A DNA stretch of 64,000 bases, taken from the NCBI RefSeq assembly GCF_900107535.1, contig NZ_FNRA01000001.1, forward strand, positions 372,001 through 436,000, given 5' to 3'. Positions 7,461 to 16,132 of this stretch are shown here, in pieces. How positions within the stretch are numbered: position 1 is the stretch's first letter; every line of letters begins with the position of its first letter. A program made the position numbers and the translations under genes. Below the pieces are notes generated by a model. The model was not told where the DNA came from, searched no databases, and saw only the letters and a program-made list of their open reading frames with translations. The stretch comes from Pedobacter hartonius (GTDB lineage: Bacteria > Bacteroidota > Bacteroidia > Sphingobacteriales > Sphingobacteriaceae).

Positions 7461-9812
7461 ATGCAATTTAAACAAATTTTGCCATTGGCCATATTATGCG
7501 CTAATGTATTTTTCGCGGAGGCTCAAACGCCGCCCTCCAGCATCAGCGGAAGTCTGAAGGGAAATTATGGTGAGCCTGTCCATGCAGCAACCATCAGGCT
7601 CCAGAATACTTCATATGGAACTGTTTCCGACCAGCAGGGTCACTATCTGATTAAAAACGTTAAACCAGGCACTTATAACATATTGATCAGGGCCGTTGGA
7701 TTTAAAGACCAGAAAAAGGAAATTAAACTTGCAGCCGGAGAAAACCGTAACCTTGATTTTAAAGTAACAGAAAGTGTTGAACAAATGGAAACAGTTAACG
7801 TTTTAGGACGCACTGCAGCCCAGGAAACCAACAGACAGGCATTTAACGTAACATCCATTGATGCAAAAAAACTCTACAACACAACGCTTGATATTTCCGG
7901 CGCGCTGGACAGGGTTGCAGGGATACGTGTAAGGGAGTCCGGAGGTGTAGGATCAAACTTTAACCTTTCACTAAACGGTTTTTCAGGAAATCACGTAAAG
8001 TATTTTATCGATGGTATCCCGATGGATAACTTCGGTACTTCATTCCAGATCAATAACATCCCGATCAATATTGCAGACAGGATTGAAGTTTACAAAGGCG
8101 TAGTCCCAATGTGGCTGGGCTCTGATGCATTGGGCGGCGCAATCAATATCGTTACGGGCGATAGGTACCGGAACTATGCGGATGTTTCTTATTCTTATGG
8201 ATCCTTCAACACGCACAGGAGCGTGATCAATGCGGCTGCAACAAGCAAAAACGGACTTACTGTCCAGCTGAACGCATTCCAGAACTATTCAGATAACGAT
8301 TATAAAGTTAAAATTGAAGCTGCAGATATCTTTACCGGAGCCTATGCCCCGGAAGCCCTGCTAAAAAGGTTTAACGATAAATACCACAATGAAACTGTGA
8401 TTGCCAATGTGGGCGTTGTGGGTAAAAGTTATGCCGACAAACTCCTGTTCGGTATCACTATGGGTAAAAACTACAAGGAAATCCAGACAGGCGCCCGCAT
8501 GACGCAGGTATTTGGCGCATGGCACAGAAGGGGTACCATCCTCATGCCTACCCTGAAATACAAAAAAACAAACCTGATCAAAGGCCTGGACGTAACTGTT
8601 AATGCAAATTACAACCTCGGTACCGAGCAAAACATTGATACCGTAAATGCAAGGTACGACTGGTATGGCAATTCAAAACCAACCGGCTCCGGCGGCGAAC
8701 GCTCCAGAAGTATGTATAAATACAAAAACAACAACGGGCTGGCCACAGGTATGTTCAACTACAAGATCAGTGAAAAACAATCTGTAGCACTGAGCAATGT
8801 TTTCTCAACATTTGACAGAAAAGGCAGCGATCCGCTGAACCCTACAAATGCCGAGTATGAAAGACCAAAAAAGACCAATAAGAACGTTTTGGGTCTGGGC
8901 TACAATTTTGACGTAAAAGACAGATGGAGCACCACGATATTTGGTAAATATATCTCACAAACCAATATCAGCGGCAATGGCGGCTCTGCAAAAGCAACCA
9001 CCACCAAATTCGGATATGGTACCGCAGCCACTTATTTCCTCAATAAAAATGTACAGCTAAAAACATCTTATGAGCTGACCAACCGCATGCCGGATGCGCA
9101 GGAGATCTTCGGGGACGTTGAAAACCAGGAAGGAAATCCTTCATTGAAACCTGAAAAAAGTAACAATATAAACCTGGGAATAAGCTATAACTTCAGTATC
9201 AACACCATCAGCAATTTCGCAGTTAATGCGAATGCAATTTACAGACACTCCGATAATTTTATTTACAACAGGCTCAACGCCAACCAATCGAAACTCATTG
9301 CAGATAACAGGGAGGGCGTAAGGACTTGGGGAGGAGATGCAGAAATCAGGTATTCGTATAAAAACTGGTTAAGTGCAGGAACAACGGTTACTTATCAGTT
9401 CCTCAGAAACCTGCAGATGTATGAGCCCGGAGTTTCAGGAGTAAGCCCTGTGTATTTAGACCAACTGCCTAACATTCCCTATCTCTTCGGAAATACAGAT
9501 GTTTCTGTAACGCTGAAAGACGTAGTGAGAAAAGGAAATACACTGAACATCGGCTATAATTTATTGTATGTACATGCCTTCTGGTTATACTGGCCAAGTC
9601 TGGGCAGCAGAGCGGCAAGTGATGGCAAATATGTAGTTCCGCAACAGTTATCACACGATGTGAATTTTGTATACAGCATCAAAAATGGCCGCTACAACAT
9701 TGGCGTGGAGGCTAAAAATATTACCAATGCGTACCTGTATGACAATTTCAGTCTTCAAAAACCAGGACGCGGCTTCTACCTGAATTTACGCTACTTCATC
9801 AACAACCAGTAG
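7461..9812 (+). CDS. TonB-dependent receptor (iron/siderophore type)
   Basis: An outer-membrane gated beta-barrel of 783 residues. A signal peptide (residues 1-22, ending FFAEAQ) is followed by a carboxypeptidase-like regulatory beta-sandwich (about 28-105: GNYGEPVHAATIRLQNTSYGTVSDQQGHY), a plug domain (about 118-225: VAGIRVRESGG, then IEVYKGVVPMWLGSDALGGAINIVT) and the barrel. It is not SusC-like and has no SusD partner. The two genes after it, a DUF4374 lipoprotein and a PepSY membrane protein, are a recurrent Bacteroidetes grouping linked with iron chelate uptake. The ligand is inferred, not shown. The leader has a consensus promoter and two hairpins. No Fur box is evident. Confidence 0.9.
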   Translation: MQFKQILPLAILCANVFFAEAQTPPSSISGSLKGNYGEPVHAATIRLQNTSYGTVSDQQGHYLIKNVKPGTYNILIRAVGFKDQKKEIKLAAGENRNLDFKVTESVEQMETVNVLGRTAAQETNRQAFNVTSIDAKKLYNTTLDISGALDRVAGIRVRESGGVGSNFNLSLNGFSGNHVKYFIDGIPMDNFGTSFQINNIPINIADRIEVYKGVVPMWLGSDALGGAINIVTGDRYRNYADVSYSYGSFNTHRSVINAAATSKNGLTVQLNAFQNYSDNDYKVKIEAADIFTGAYAPEALLKRFNDKYHNETVIANVGVVGKSYADKLLFGITMGKNYKEIQTGARMTQVFGAWHRRGTILMPTLKYKKTNLIKGLDVTVNANYNLGTEQNIDTVNARYDWYGNSKPTGSGGERSRSMYKYKNNNGLATGMFNYKISEKQSVALSNVFSTFDRKGSDPLNPTNAEYERPKKTNKNVLGLGYNFDVKDRWSTTIFGKYISQTNISGNGGSAKATTTKFGYGTAATYFLNKNVQLKTSYELTNRMPDAQEIFGDVENQEGNPSLKPEKSNNINLGISYNFSINTISNFAVNANAIYRHSDNFIYNRLNANQSKLIADNREGVRTWGGDAEIRYSYKNWLSAGTTVTYQFLRNLQMYEPGVSGVSPVYLDQLPNIPYLFGNTDVSVTLKDVVRKGNTLNIGYNLLYVHAFWLYWPSLGSRAASDGKYVVPQQLSHDVNFVYSIKNGRYNIGVEAKNITNAYLYDNFSLQKPGRGFYLNLRYFINNQ

Positions 9813-9892
9813 AGACTCGCACAGGAGGCAAAACATCTTCCTGAAGCCAACTCAAAGACGAATATTCAAACACAAAAAAACCAATAAAAAAA

Positions 9893-11122
9893 ATGAAAAC
9901 AAACTTTACAAAAGTATTGATCATGCTGGCATTTACAGCTGCACTTGCTTCCTGCTCAAAAAAAAATAATGCCGATACAATTGCTGCTGATCCGGGAAAT
10001 TATATTCTTGCCGTAACACCTACTTCCCTTACTGGTGTTGCAGATTATTTACTGACTGCAAGTGACCTTGAAAAAGGTACAATCTCTGCCGTAGGAAACG
10101 GAATAGAGCAGGATGGCTCTTACAGGTATTACGTAACGGCAAACGACAAGTTTTTCAGCATGTTATACGGACAGGGAAATCCGGGTGCCGTTACTACTTA
10201 CAACATTTTAAACGGCAAGCTAAACAAGCTTTCCAACTTCCAGTCTGAAACAGTGCAGGCCTTCGCCCCTGTAAATGACGATATCTTAATGCTGAAGATC
10301 CCAAGGGCGATCACCAACCCACTGGCAAACTTCTACCGCGTGAACACAAACAGCCTGCTGATCGCCGGTGAAGGTACCATCAACACCCAGACGATATTGA
10401 ATAACGGCGAAACGGCATTCTTCAGCTGGATCAAACAGGTAGGTACAAAGGTTTACGCCCCTATCTTCTCTATCAAGGCCTGCTGCGGTGCTGCTTTTGG
10501 AACTGCATTTCCTGACAATGCATGGATAGCCGTATTCTCTTACCCTGACATGAAACTTGAAAAAGTAATCAATGACAACAGGACCAGCTTTATCGGAAGA
10601 TATTTTACAGACGGACTGGCAGTAGTTGAAAACGGCGATACTTACGCTTTCTCTTCTTCAGTTGCCGTAAGCAGTGGTACTACACTTACTTCTACCAAAC
10701 CATCTGCTATTACCAGGATTAAATCAGGTACTACAGAATTTGACCAGACTTACTTCATGGACTTTGAAGCTGCTTCTAATGGTTATGTAATTACGGACTG
10801 GTTGTATTTAGGCAGCAATAACTTTGTTGCAAATGTAATACTGAAAGCTAACAGGGGCGCTTATACTACAGGAACAGCCCTGGCAATCGTAAACGTGGCC
10901 AACAAAACATTTAAACTCGTGTCTGGAATGCCTGATGTGAAAGACATAAAATCTGTTACTTCTAACAACTATACGCCTAAAGATGGCAAAGTGGCTTATT
11001 TCGGTGTGAACTTAAACAGCGGTTTGAACTATGTATATAAAATCGATGCGTCAACTGCTACTGCTACGCAGGGCCTGAAAGTTGAAGGTGGGGTAATTGC
11101 TGCCATTCAGCACTTAAAATAA
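9893..11122 (+). CDS. DUF4374 family surface lipoprotein
   Basis: A 409-residue lipoprotein with a hydrophobic leader and lipobox ending LASC at Cys21, so it is most likely anchored in the outer membrane. The rest has the features of a DUF4374 beta-propeller-like protein: a YILAVTPTSLTGVADYLLTASDLEKGTIS start and many regularly spaced aromatic and Gly residues. It lies 80 nt after the TonB receptor and 31 nt before the PepSY gene, in one operon. Family members accompany siderophore receptors and are thought to help bind the ligand; that role is inferred from neighbours. Confidence 0.85.
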   Translation: MKTNFTKVLIMLAFTAALASCSKKNNADTIAADPGNYILAVTPTSLTGVADYLLTASDLEKGTISAVGNGIEQDGSYRYYVTANDKFFSMLYGQGNPGAVTTYNILNGKLNKLSNFQSETVQAFAPVNDDILMLKIPRAITNPLANFYRVNTNSLLIAGEGTINTQTILNNGETAFFSWIKQVGTKVYAPIFSIKACCGAAFGTAFPDNAWIAVFSYPDMKLEKVINDNRTSFIGRYFTDGLAVVENGDTYAFSSSVAVSSGTTLTSTKPSAITRIKSGTTEFDQTYFMDFEAASNGYVITDWLYLGSNNFVANVILKANRGAYTTGTALAIVNVANKTFKLVSGMPDVKDIKSVTSNNYTPKDGKVAYFGVNLNSGLNYVYKIDASTATATQGLKVEGGVIAAIQHLK

Positions 11123-11153
11123 TAGAAGCACACACGTATAATAGATTAGCGCA

Positions 11154-12503
11154 ATGATTACAGGAACTCAACACAACCCCAAAAAGAAACCAAAAGTTTC
11201 TCTTTTTAACCGTATTAACAAATGGCTGCATTTATGGCTGGGACTGGCTTCTGGAATCATTGTTCTAATTGTGTGCATCACTGGCTGTATCTGGGTATTT
11301 AACGAAGAAATTACCGCCCTCCTTGAGCCTGAAACGAAAGTTGAAAAGCAGGACAAACCTGTACTTACACCTTCGCAGCTTAGTGTTATTGCCGCCCGTC
11401 TTTATCCAGGTAAGGTAGTTGGCTATGCACAATATATCCAGGGCAGAACAATTGACCTGTCGCTGAGAAACCCACAGGAAAAAGGAAGACACGGCGGCGG
11501 AACTACCCTAAAGATCAATCCGTATACCGGGCAGGTAGTTGGCCGGCAAGTCCGCAAAAAGGGCGATGTAGACTTTTTCAGGTTTATCCTTAACGGTCAC
11601 CGCTTCTTATGGCTTCCTTATGGAATTGGCAGGCCGGTCGTAAATTACGGTACCCTGGTTTTTGTAGTATTGCTGGTCACAGGTATGATCTGGTGGTATC
11701 CAAAAAAATGGAATAAAGGAACGGTTGACAAAAGCTTTAAAATCAAATGGGGCGCCTCTTTCAAAAGGGTAAACCTTGACCTGCACAATGTACTGGGGTT
11801 TTACTCGCTGCTGTTCCTGCTGGCAATTGCGCTGACAGGAATGGTATATGGAATCAGCTGGTACAGCGAAGGCCTGTACTGGGCAACCAGCGGCGGCGAA
11901 AAACTTCGGGAGTTCAGGCCAGTGAAATCAGATACGGTAAATGCAAAACATTTGTATACACCGCAGCAGGCCATGGATATTGCCTGGACAAAAGTGACAG
12001 CAAAACACCCGCGTTCGGAAGGATTTTACTATTCGTTTCCAGATACTTCAAAAGCGATGGCTACGATCAGCATCACTGTGTACCCTACCGCCGGGCAGTT
12101 TTACAATAACCAGAGCTACACATTTGGCCAGCATTCACTGAAAGAACTGAAAGGTAACGGCGTATACGCAATCTCCTATGCAGCCTCTGGCTTTGGCGGC
12201 AAACTGCGTAAAATGAACTATGACATTCACGTAGGCAGCATTCTCGGCTTTCCCGGTAAAGTACTGGCCTTCCTGGCTGCACTGATAGGTGCCAGCTTAC
12301 CGATCACTGGTTTTCTGGTATGGTACGGCCGTAAATTCAAGAAAAAGAAAAACACAAAACGCCCTGCATCAGGTGCTGAGTCTGCCGGCAGCCCACATAT
12401 AGCTCTCCCGGATAACCGGCCCTCAAAAGCTGGTTATTCTTTTTTCATCGCAGGTCAAAACACACAAAAAATAATTTTTTTTATTTTACTATTGACAAAT
12501 TAA
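11154..12503 (+). CDS. PepSY-associated transmembrane protein (possible iron reductase)
   Basis: A 449-residue inner-membrane protein of the PepSY_TM family. Helices lie near residues 26-45, 163-180, 205-228 and 360-388, with a large extracytoplasmic PepSY region in between (GYAQYIQGRTIDLSLRNPQ; VDFFRFILNGHRFLW). Histidines near helix ends (LNGHRFLW, LDLHNVLGFY, YDIHVGSIL) suit haem or flavin-linked ferric reductase function, as proposed for this group. It is the last gene of the iron-type operon. The C-terminal ~45 residues after the basic KKKKN stretch look non-conserved and are encoded over a terminator and the next promoter (see findings), so the true protein may be read only rarely to the end. 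Confidence 0.85.
   Translation: MITGTQHNPKKKPKVSLFNRINKWLHLWLGLASGIIVLIVCITGCIWVFNEEITALLEPETKVEKQDKPVLTPSQLSVIAARLYPGKVVGYAQYIQGRTIDLSLRNPQEKGRHGGGTTLKINPYTGQVVGRQVRKKGDVDFFRFILNGHRFLWLPYGIGRPVVNYGTLVFVVLLVTGMIWWYPKKWNKGTVDKSFKIKWGASFKRVNLDLHNVLGFYSLLFLLAIALTGMVYGISWYSEGLYWATSGGEKLREFRPVKSDTVNAKHLYTPQQAMDIAWTKVTAKHPRSEGFYYSFPDTSKAMATISITVYPTAGQFYNNQSYTFGQHSLKELKGNGVYAISYAASGFGGKLRKMNYDIHVGSILGFPGKVLAFLAALIGASLPITGFLVWYGRKFKKKKNTKRPASGAESAGSPHIALPDNRPSKAGYSFFIAGQNTQKIIFFILLLTN
12411..12443 (+). terminator. terminator inside the 3' end of the PepSY gene
   Basis: The stem ataaccggc (12412-12420)/gctggttat (12429-12437), with one G-U pair and an 8-nt loop, is followed by tcttttttc. It is a good intrinsic terminator for the uptake operon but lies about 60 nt before the stop codon of its last gene. 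Confidence 0.6.
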
Positions 12504-12521
12504 ATTTTGTTAGTACATTTG
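12492..12521 (+). promoter_or_regulatory. promoter of the aromatic amino acid operon
   Basis: TTG at 12492-12494 and TACATTTG at 12514-12521 with 19 nt spacing match the Bacteroidetes consensus. The predicted start near 12526 gives a leader of about 235 nt before pheA, which holds the leader peptide and attenuator. Confidence 0.75.
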
Positions 12522-12574
12522 GAAAAATAAAACAATAAAAAACGGGTGCTGATCTTAAGCCCCAACAATAAAAA

Positions 12575-12637
12575 ATGAGAAACATCACTACATATTGGTT
12601 TGGTTACTTCTACTATTTTAGTAAGAGCCGGGACTGA
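12575..12637 (+). CDS. attenuator leader peptide, 20 aa, rich in Tyr/Phe/Trp
   Basis: ATG at 12575 opens a 20-codon frame ending in TGA at 12635-12637. Its residues 7-15 are YWFGYFYYF: eight aromatic residues in nine codons, against a background where such a run is very unlikely by chance. It sits about 50 nt after the predicted transcription start, and a terminator hairpin lies between it and pheA. The stop codon overlaps the segment that can form the antiterminator. It is a sensor of charged Phe/Tyr/Trp tRNA, not a functional protein. It was found by reading the leader in all frames. Confidence 0.85.
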   Translation: MRNITTYWFGYFYYFSKSRD

Positions 12638-12706
12638 TATGCAATCAAAAGAAACAAGATAAATTGTATATGAAAAGTCCCGGCCTAAAGCCGGGACTTT
12701 TTTTTT
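12627..12706 (+). terminator. transcription attenuator of the pheA operon
   Basis: The terminator has an 11-bp stem aaagtcccggc (12674-12684)/gccgggacttt (12690-12700) with a 5-nt loop and a U-run to 12706. The segment gccgggact at 12627-12635 is identical to the start of the terminator's 3' arm, so it can pair with 12676-12684 and block the terminator. A ribosome at the leader stop codon (12635) covers 12627-12635 and lets termination proceed. A ribosome stalled on the aromatic codons 12593-12613 leaves that segment free and favours read-through. Confidence 0.85.
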
Positions 12707-12760
12707 AATGCAAAATTTCAAGCTTCTTTTTACCAAAATAACACAGAGATCAATAAGAAA

Positions 12761-13594
12761 ATGAACACATCAGTAAAAGTAGCAATTCAGGGTATCAAAG
12801 CATCATTTCATGAAGAAGCTGCTTTCAAGTTCTTTGGCAATGACATTCAAACCATTGAATGTAACTCCTTTAAAAAGACTTGTGAGGTATTGGAAGCAAA
12901 TGAGGCCGACTATGTGGTCATGGCTATTGAAAACTCAATTGCCGGCAGTCTTTTACCTAACTACACCCTGATCAGGGAATACAATTTTGCCGTAACCGGC
13001 GAAGTCTACCTGCCGATACAACTGCACCTGATGGGACTGCCGGGCGTAAAACTGGAAGATGCACAGTTTGTAACGTCACACCCTATCGCCCTGCGCCAGT
13101 GCATCGACTTTTTTGATGATTTCCCGCACCTTAAAATTGTAGAAGGTACAGACACAGCTGCCTGTGCTAAAAAGATTAAAGATGAAGGATTAACGGATAC
13201 GCTGGCGGTCGCCAATACACTTGCAGCCAAACTTTACGGCCTGAATATCCTGGAAAGAAGAATTGAATCCAACAGCAAGAACTATACACGTTTCCTGATC
13301 CTGCAAAAGGAAAAAAATGAAACCCTGAAAGAGATCAGCAAAGCTTCGATCGTTTTCCAGGTAGGCAATCATGTAGGTGCATTGTCACAGGTGCTGACCA
13401 TCTTTGCAGAACAAAACGTAAACCTGAGCAAAATCCAGTCAATGCCCGTACTGGGCAAAAGAAACGACTATTATTTCTACGTCGATCTGGAATGGTCGGA
13501 CATGGAAAAATATGATATCGCCATTCGCCGGGCCCTGAAGTATACCGTGAACTTTAACATCATGGGCGAATACCTGAAAAACGACAAAGTATAA
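12761..13594 (+). CDS. pheA: prephenate dehydratase (with ACT domain)
   Basis: Converts prephenate to phenylpyruvate, the committed step to phenylalanine, in the cytoplasm. The 277 residues form a monofunctional enzyme: a periplasmic-binding-protein-like catalytic part (about 1-180; motifs MAIENSIAGSLLPNY and the essential Thr-Arg-Phe at 176-178) and a C-terminal ACT regulatory domain (about 193-270; VFQVGNHVGALSQVLTIFAEQNVNLSKIQS) that binds phenylalanine for feedback inhibition. There is no fused chorismate mutase; that activity is in the next gene. It is the first gene of the operon, 54 nt after the attenuator U-run. Control is therefore both transcriptional and allosteric. Confidence 0.96.
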   Translation: MNTSVKVAIQGIKASFHEEAAFKFFGNDIQTIECNSFKKTCEVLEANEADYVVMAIENSIAGSLLPNYTLIREYNFAVTGEVYLPIQLHLMGLPGVKLEDAQFVTSHPIALRQCIDFFDDFPHLKIVEGTDTAACAKKIKDEGLTDTLAVANTLAAKLYGLNILERRIESNSKNYTRFLILQKEKNETLKEISKASIVFQVGNHVGALSQVLTIFAEQNVNLSKIQSMPVLGKRNDYYFYVDLEWSDMEKYDIAIRRALKYTVNFNIMGEYLKNDKV

Positions 13595-13658
13595 GCAACA
13601 AAAAGTATATCAGCACAACAAACATAAAATCGCAAACCCCCTATTAATTATCCATATC

Positions 13659-14795
13659 ATGAAATTAAATCTTAATATCCAGCCTTTAGAGAGCTGGTTG
13701 AACATTAAAAACGAGCCGCTCATTATCTCCGGACCCTGCAGCGCTGAAACTGAAGAACAACTGCTATCTACCGCTCATTTGCTGGCCGCTACAGGTAAAG
13801 TGTCTGTATTAAGAGCTGGTATCTGGAAACCGCGTACCCGTCCGGGAGAATTCGAAGGAATCGGAAGCATCGGCCTGGAATGGTTGAAAAGGGCAAAAGC
13901 TGAAACCGGCCTGCCTACAGCAGTAGAAGTTGCTACAGCAAAACATGTGGAAGAAGCCCTGGCAGCAGGAGTAGATATCCTTTGGATCGGCGCAAGATCT
14001 ACAGCTAACCCTTTCACCGTACAGGAAATTGCTGATGCCCTGAAAGGTACAGATATCCCTGTATTGATCAAAAATCCGGTAAACCCTGATATTTCCCTGT
14101 GGATTGGCGCCTTAGAACGTATCAACAATGCAGGAATCACTAAAATCGGCGCGATTCACCGTGGCTTCTCTTCATACGAAAAAAGCTCGTTCCGTAATGA
14201 ACCCATGTGGGAACTGGCTATTCAGCTGAAAACTTTATGCCCTACTTTACCGATCATCAATGATCCTTCACATATCTGCGGAAACCGCGAACTCATCCCT
14301 TACATCGCACAAAAAGCACTGGATCTGGATATGCAGGGACTAATGATCGAATCACATATCGATCCTTCTGTAGCATGGACTGACGCCAAACAACAGGTTA
14401 CGCCATCTGCTCTGGAAGAACTGGTTTCAAGACTGAGCGTTCGTGACCCTGAATCAAACAATGCAGATTTCACAGATAAACTGGTAGAATTACGTCAGAA
14501 AATTGATAAGATAGATGATCTTCTGATCCAGAAATTAGGTGAGCGTATGGCTATCGTTGAGAAAATCGGTGAATACAAAAGAGATAACAAAGTCACTATC
14601 CTTCAGGTTAACCGCTGGGATGAGATCCTTAAAAAAGGAAGTGCATTCGCAAAAGCCTTAAAACTGGACCTGAACTTTACAGAGAAGTTCCTGGAGCTTG
14701 TTCATGGAGAATCTATCAGAAAACAAACTGAGATCATGAATGAAGGCAAAACCGAAGAGGAAATAGTTGAAGCTACATCTGGCACAAAAGCATAA
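13659..14795 (+). CDS. bifunctional DAHP synthase/chorismate mutase
   Basis: A 378-residue fusion. The N-terminal domain (about 10-265) is a KDPG-aldolase-like type I beta DAHP synthase (ISGPCSAETEEQL, AGIWKPRTRPGEFEG, WIGARSTANPFTVQEIA, NDPSHICGNR), which condenses PEP with erythrose 4-phosphate. The C-terminal domain (about 278-362) is an AroQ-type chorismate mutase (LRQKIDKIDDLLIQKLGERM, IGEYKRDNKVTI) that makes prephenate. This order is typical of Bacteroidetes, where the mutase also serves as a regulatory domain. The gene lies 64 nt after pheA. The fused enzyme supplies both the start of the pathway and the substrate for PheA. No tyrA or aminotransferase gene sits in the gap. Confidence 0.94.
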   Translation: MKLNLNIQPLESWLNIKNEPLIISGPCSAETEEQLLSTAHLLAATGKVSVLRAGIWKPRTRPGEFEGIGSIGLEWLKRAKAETGLPTAVEVATAKHVEEALAAGVDILWIGARSTANPFTVQEIADALKGTDIPVLIKNPVNPDISLWIGALERINNAGITKIGAIHRGFSSYEKSSFRNEPMWELAIQLKTLCPTLPIINDPSHICGNRELIPYIAQKALDLDMQGLMIESHIDPSVAWTDAKQQVTPSALEELVSRLSVRDPESNNADFTDKLVELRQKIDKIDDLLIQKLGERMAIVEKIGEYKRDNKVTILQVNRWDEILKKGSAFAKALKLDLNFTEKFLELVHGESIRKQTEIMNEGKTEEEIVEATSGTKA

Positions 14796-14857
14796 CAAAC
14801 AGGAAAACCTGCAGGGATTGCTCAAGCGGTTCCTGCACGCTTTACCTTTATAAAAAT

Positions 14858-16120
14858 ATGGTTAAGAAACAAAATGCAGTTGTTTCCTTTACAGGACTAA
14901 AGGATATCCATACAACTATTCATCTGACTGGTTCTAAAAGTGAAAGCAACAGGGCCCTGATCATCGCAGCCCTGAGCAAAGGAATGGTCATGGTAAAAAA
15001 CCTGTCCGATGCCGCTGATACGGTTATTCTCAACAGGATCCTGATCGGCCTGACTACTGCAGCCCTGGAAGAAAGAAGAACGGTAGATGTTGGCCATGCC
15101 GGCACAGCCATGCGTTTTCTGACTGCCTTTCTTTCTACCATTCCTGAAAAGTTTAAACTTACAGGCTCCGGCAGGATGCAGGAACGCCCTATCGGAATCC
15201 TGGTTGATGCGTTGAAAAGCCTCGGTGCAGATATCTCCTATGAGAAAAATGAAGGTTATCCTCCCCTGCTGATCAACGGCGGACTGCAGGATACCCCTTC
15301 GGAAGTTTCCATCCGGGGAAATGTGAGCAGCCAGTACCTGTCGGCTTTGCTGATCATTGCACCTACACTGCCCTCGGGCCTGTCACTGCATATCCTGGGC
15401 GGATTAACTTCCAGACCTTACCTGGAAATGACGCTGAACATGCTGGCCTCTGCAGGGATCAGACACAGCTGGGAAGGCGATACCATCCACATTGCACAGC
15501 AGGTGCATCAGGAAGCCATATTAGTTGTAGAGCCCGACTGGAGTGCTGCCTCTTACTGGTACAGCATTGCTGCCCTAGCCGTTCAGGCTGACATCATCCT
15601 GCCTAACCTGAGGGAAGAAAGCCTTCAGGGAGACAGCGCGATCCAGCAGATCATGATTCCCCTTGGTGTAAGCAGCTCCCGCAGCAAAGACGGCATTCAG
15701 CTGATCTCAGCAGCAGAACAGCCGATCATCGGGGTCATGAATTTGAAAGACTGTCCTGACCTGGCACAAACAATCATCGTTTGCGCAGCAGCAAAGGGAT
15801 TAAACCTGTCGTTCACCGGTTTGGAAACGCTAAAGATCAAGGAAACAAACAGGATCCTTGCTTTGCAAACTGAACTGGCAAAAATCGGGGTGACCCTGAA
15901 TGAGGATAACGAGGTATACACACTGAACTGTGAAGGACTGAACTTCCCTGAGAAGATCAGCATCGCTACATACGATGATCACCGTATGGCCATGGCCTTT
16001 GCTCCGCTGAGCCTGCTGATCAAAGAGGTTGAAATAGAAGATTACCAGGTAGTTGAAAAATCTTATCCTGATTTCTGGAAAGATCTGCAGCAAGCCGGTT
16101 TTACAGTACAAGAACTTTAA
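14858..16120 (+). CDS. aroA: 3-phosphoshikimate 1-carboxyvinyltransferase (EPSP synthase)
   Basis: Adds enolpyruvate from PEP to shikimate 3-phosphate. The 420 residues are full length. Landmarks are LTGSKSESNRALIIAAL (PEP and phosphate binding, residues about 23-40), the VGHAGTAMRFLTAFL loop equivalent to the conserved LGNAGTAMRPL motif, ERPIGILVDALKSLG, SSQYLSALL, and the C-terminal IKETNRILALQTEL and DDHRMAMAFA blocks. It is third in the operon, 62 nt after the DAHP synthase gene and 12 nt before aroC. The hairpin-prone 14800-14840 stretch has no U-run. Confidence 0.96.
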   Translation: MVKKQNAVVSFTGLKDIHTTIHLTGSKSESNRALIIAALSKGMVMVKNLSDAADTVILNRILIGLTTAALEERRTVDVGHAGTAMRFLTAFLSTIPEKFKLTGSGRMQERPIGILVDALKSLGADISYEKNEGYPPLLINGGLQDTPSEVSIRGNVSSQYLSALLIIAPTLPSGLSLHILGGLTSRPYLEMTLNMLASAGIRHSWEGDTIHIAQQVHQEAILVVEPDWSAASYWYSIAALAVQADIILPNLREESLQGDSAIQQIMIPLGVSSSRSKDGIQLISAAEQPIIGVMNLKDCPDLAQTIIVCAAAKGLNLSFTGLETLKIKETNRILALQTELAKIGVTLNEDNEVYTLNCEGLNFPEKISIATYDDHRMAMAFAPLSLLIKEVEIEDYQVVEKSYPDFWKDLQQAGFTVQEL

Positions 16121-16132
16121 CATAAAAATATA

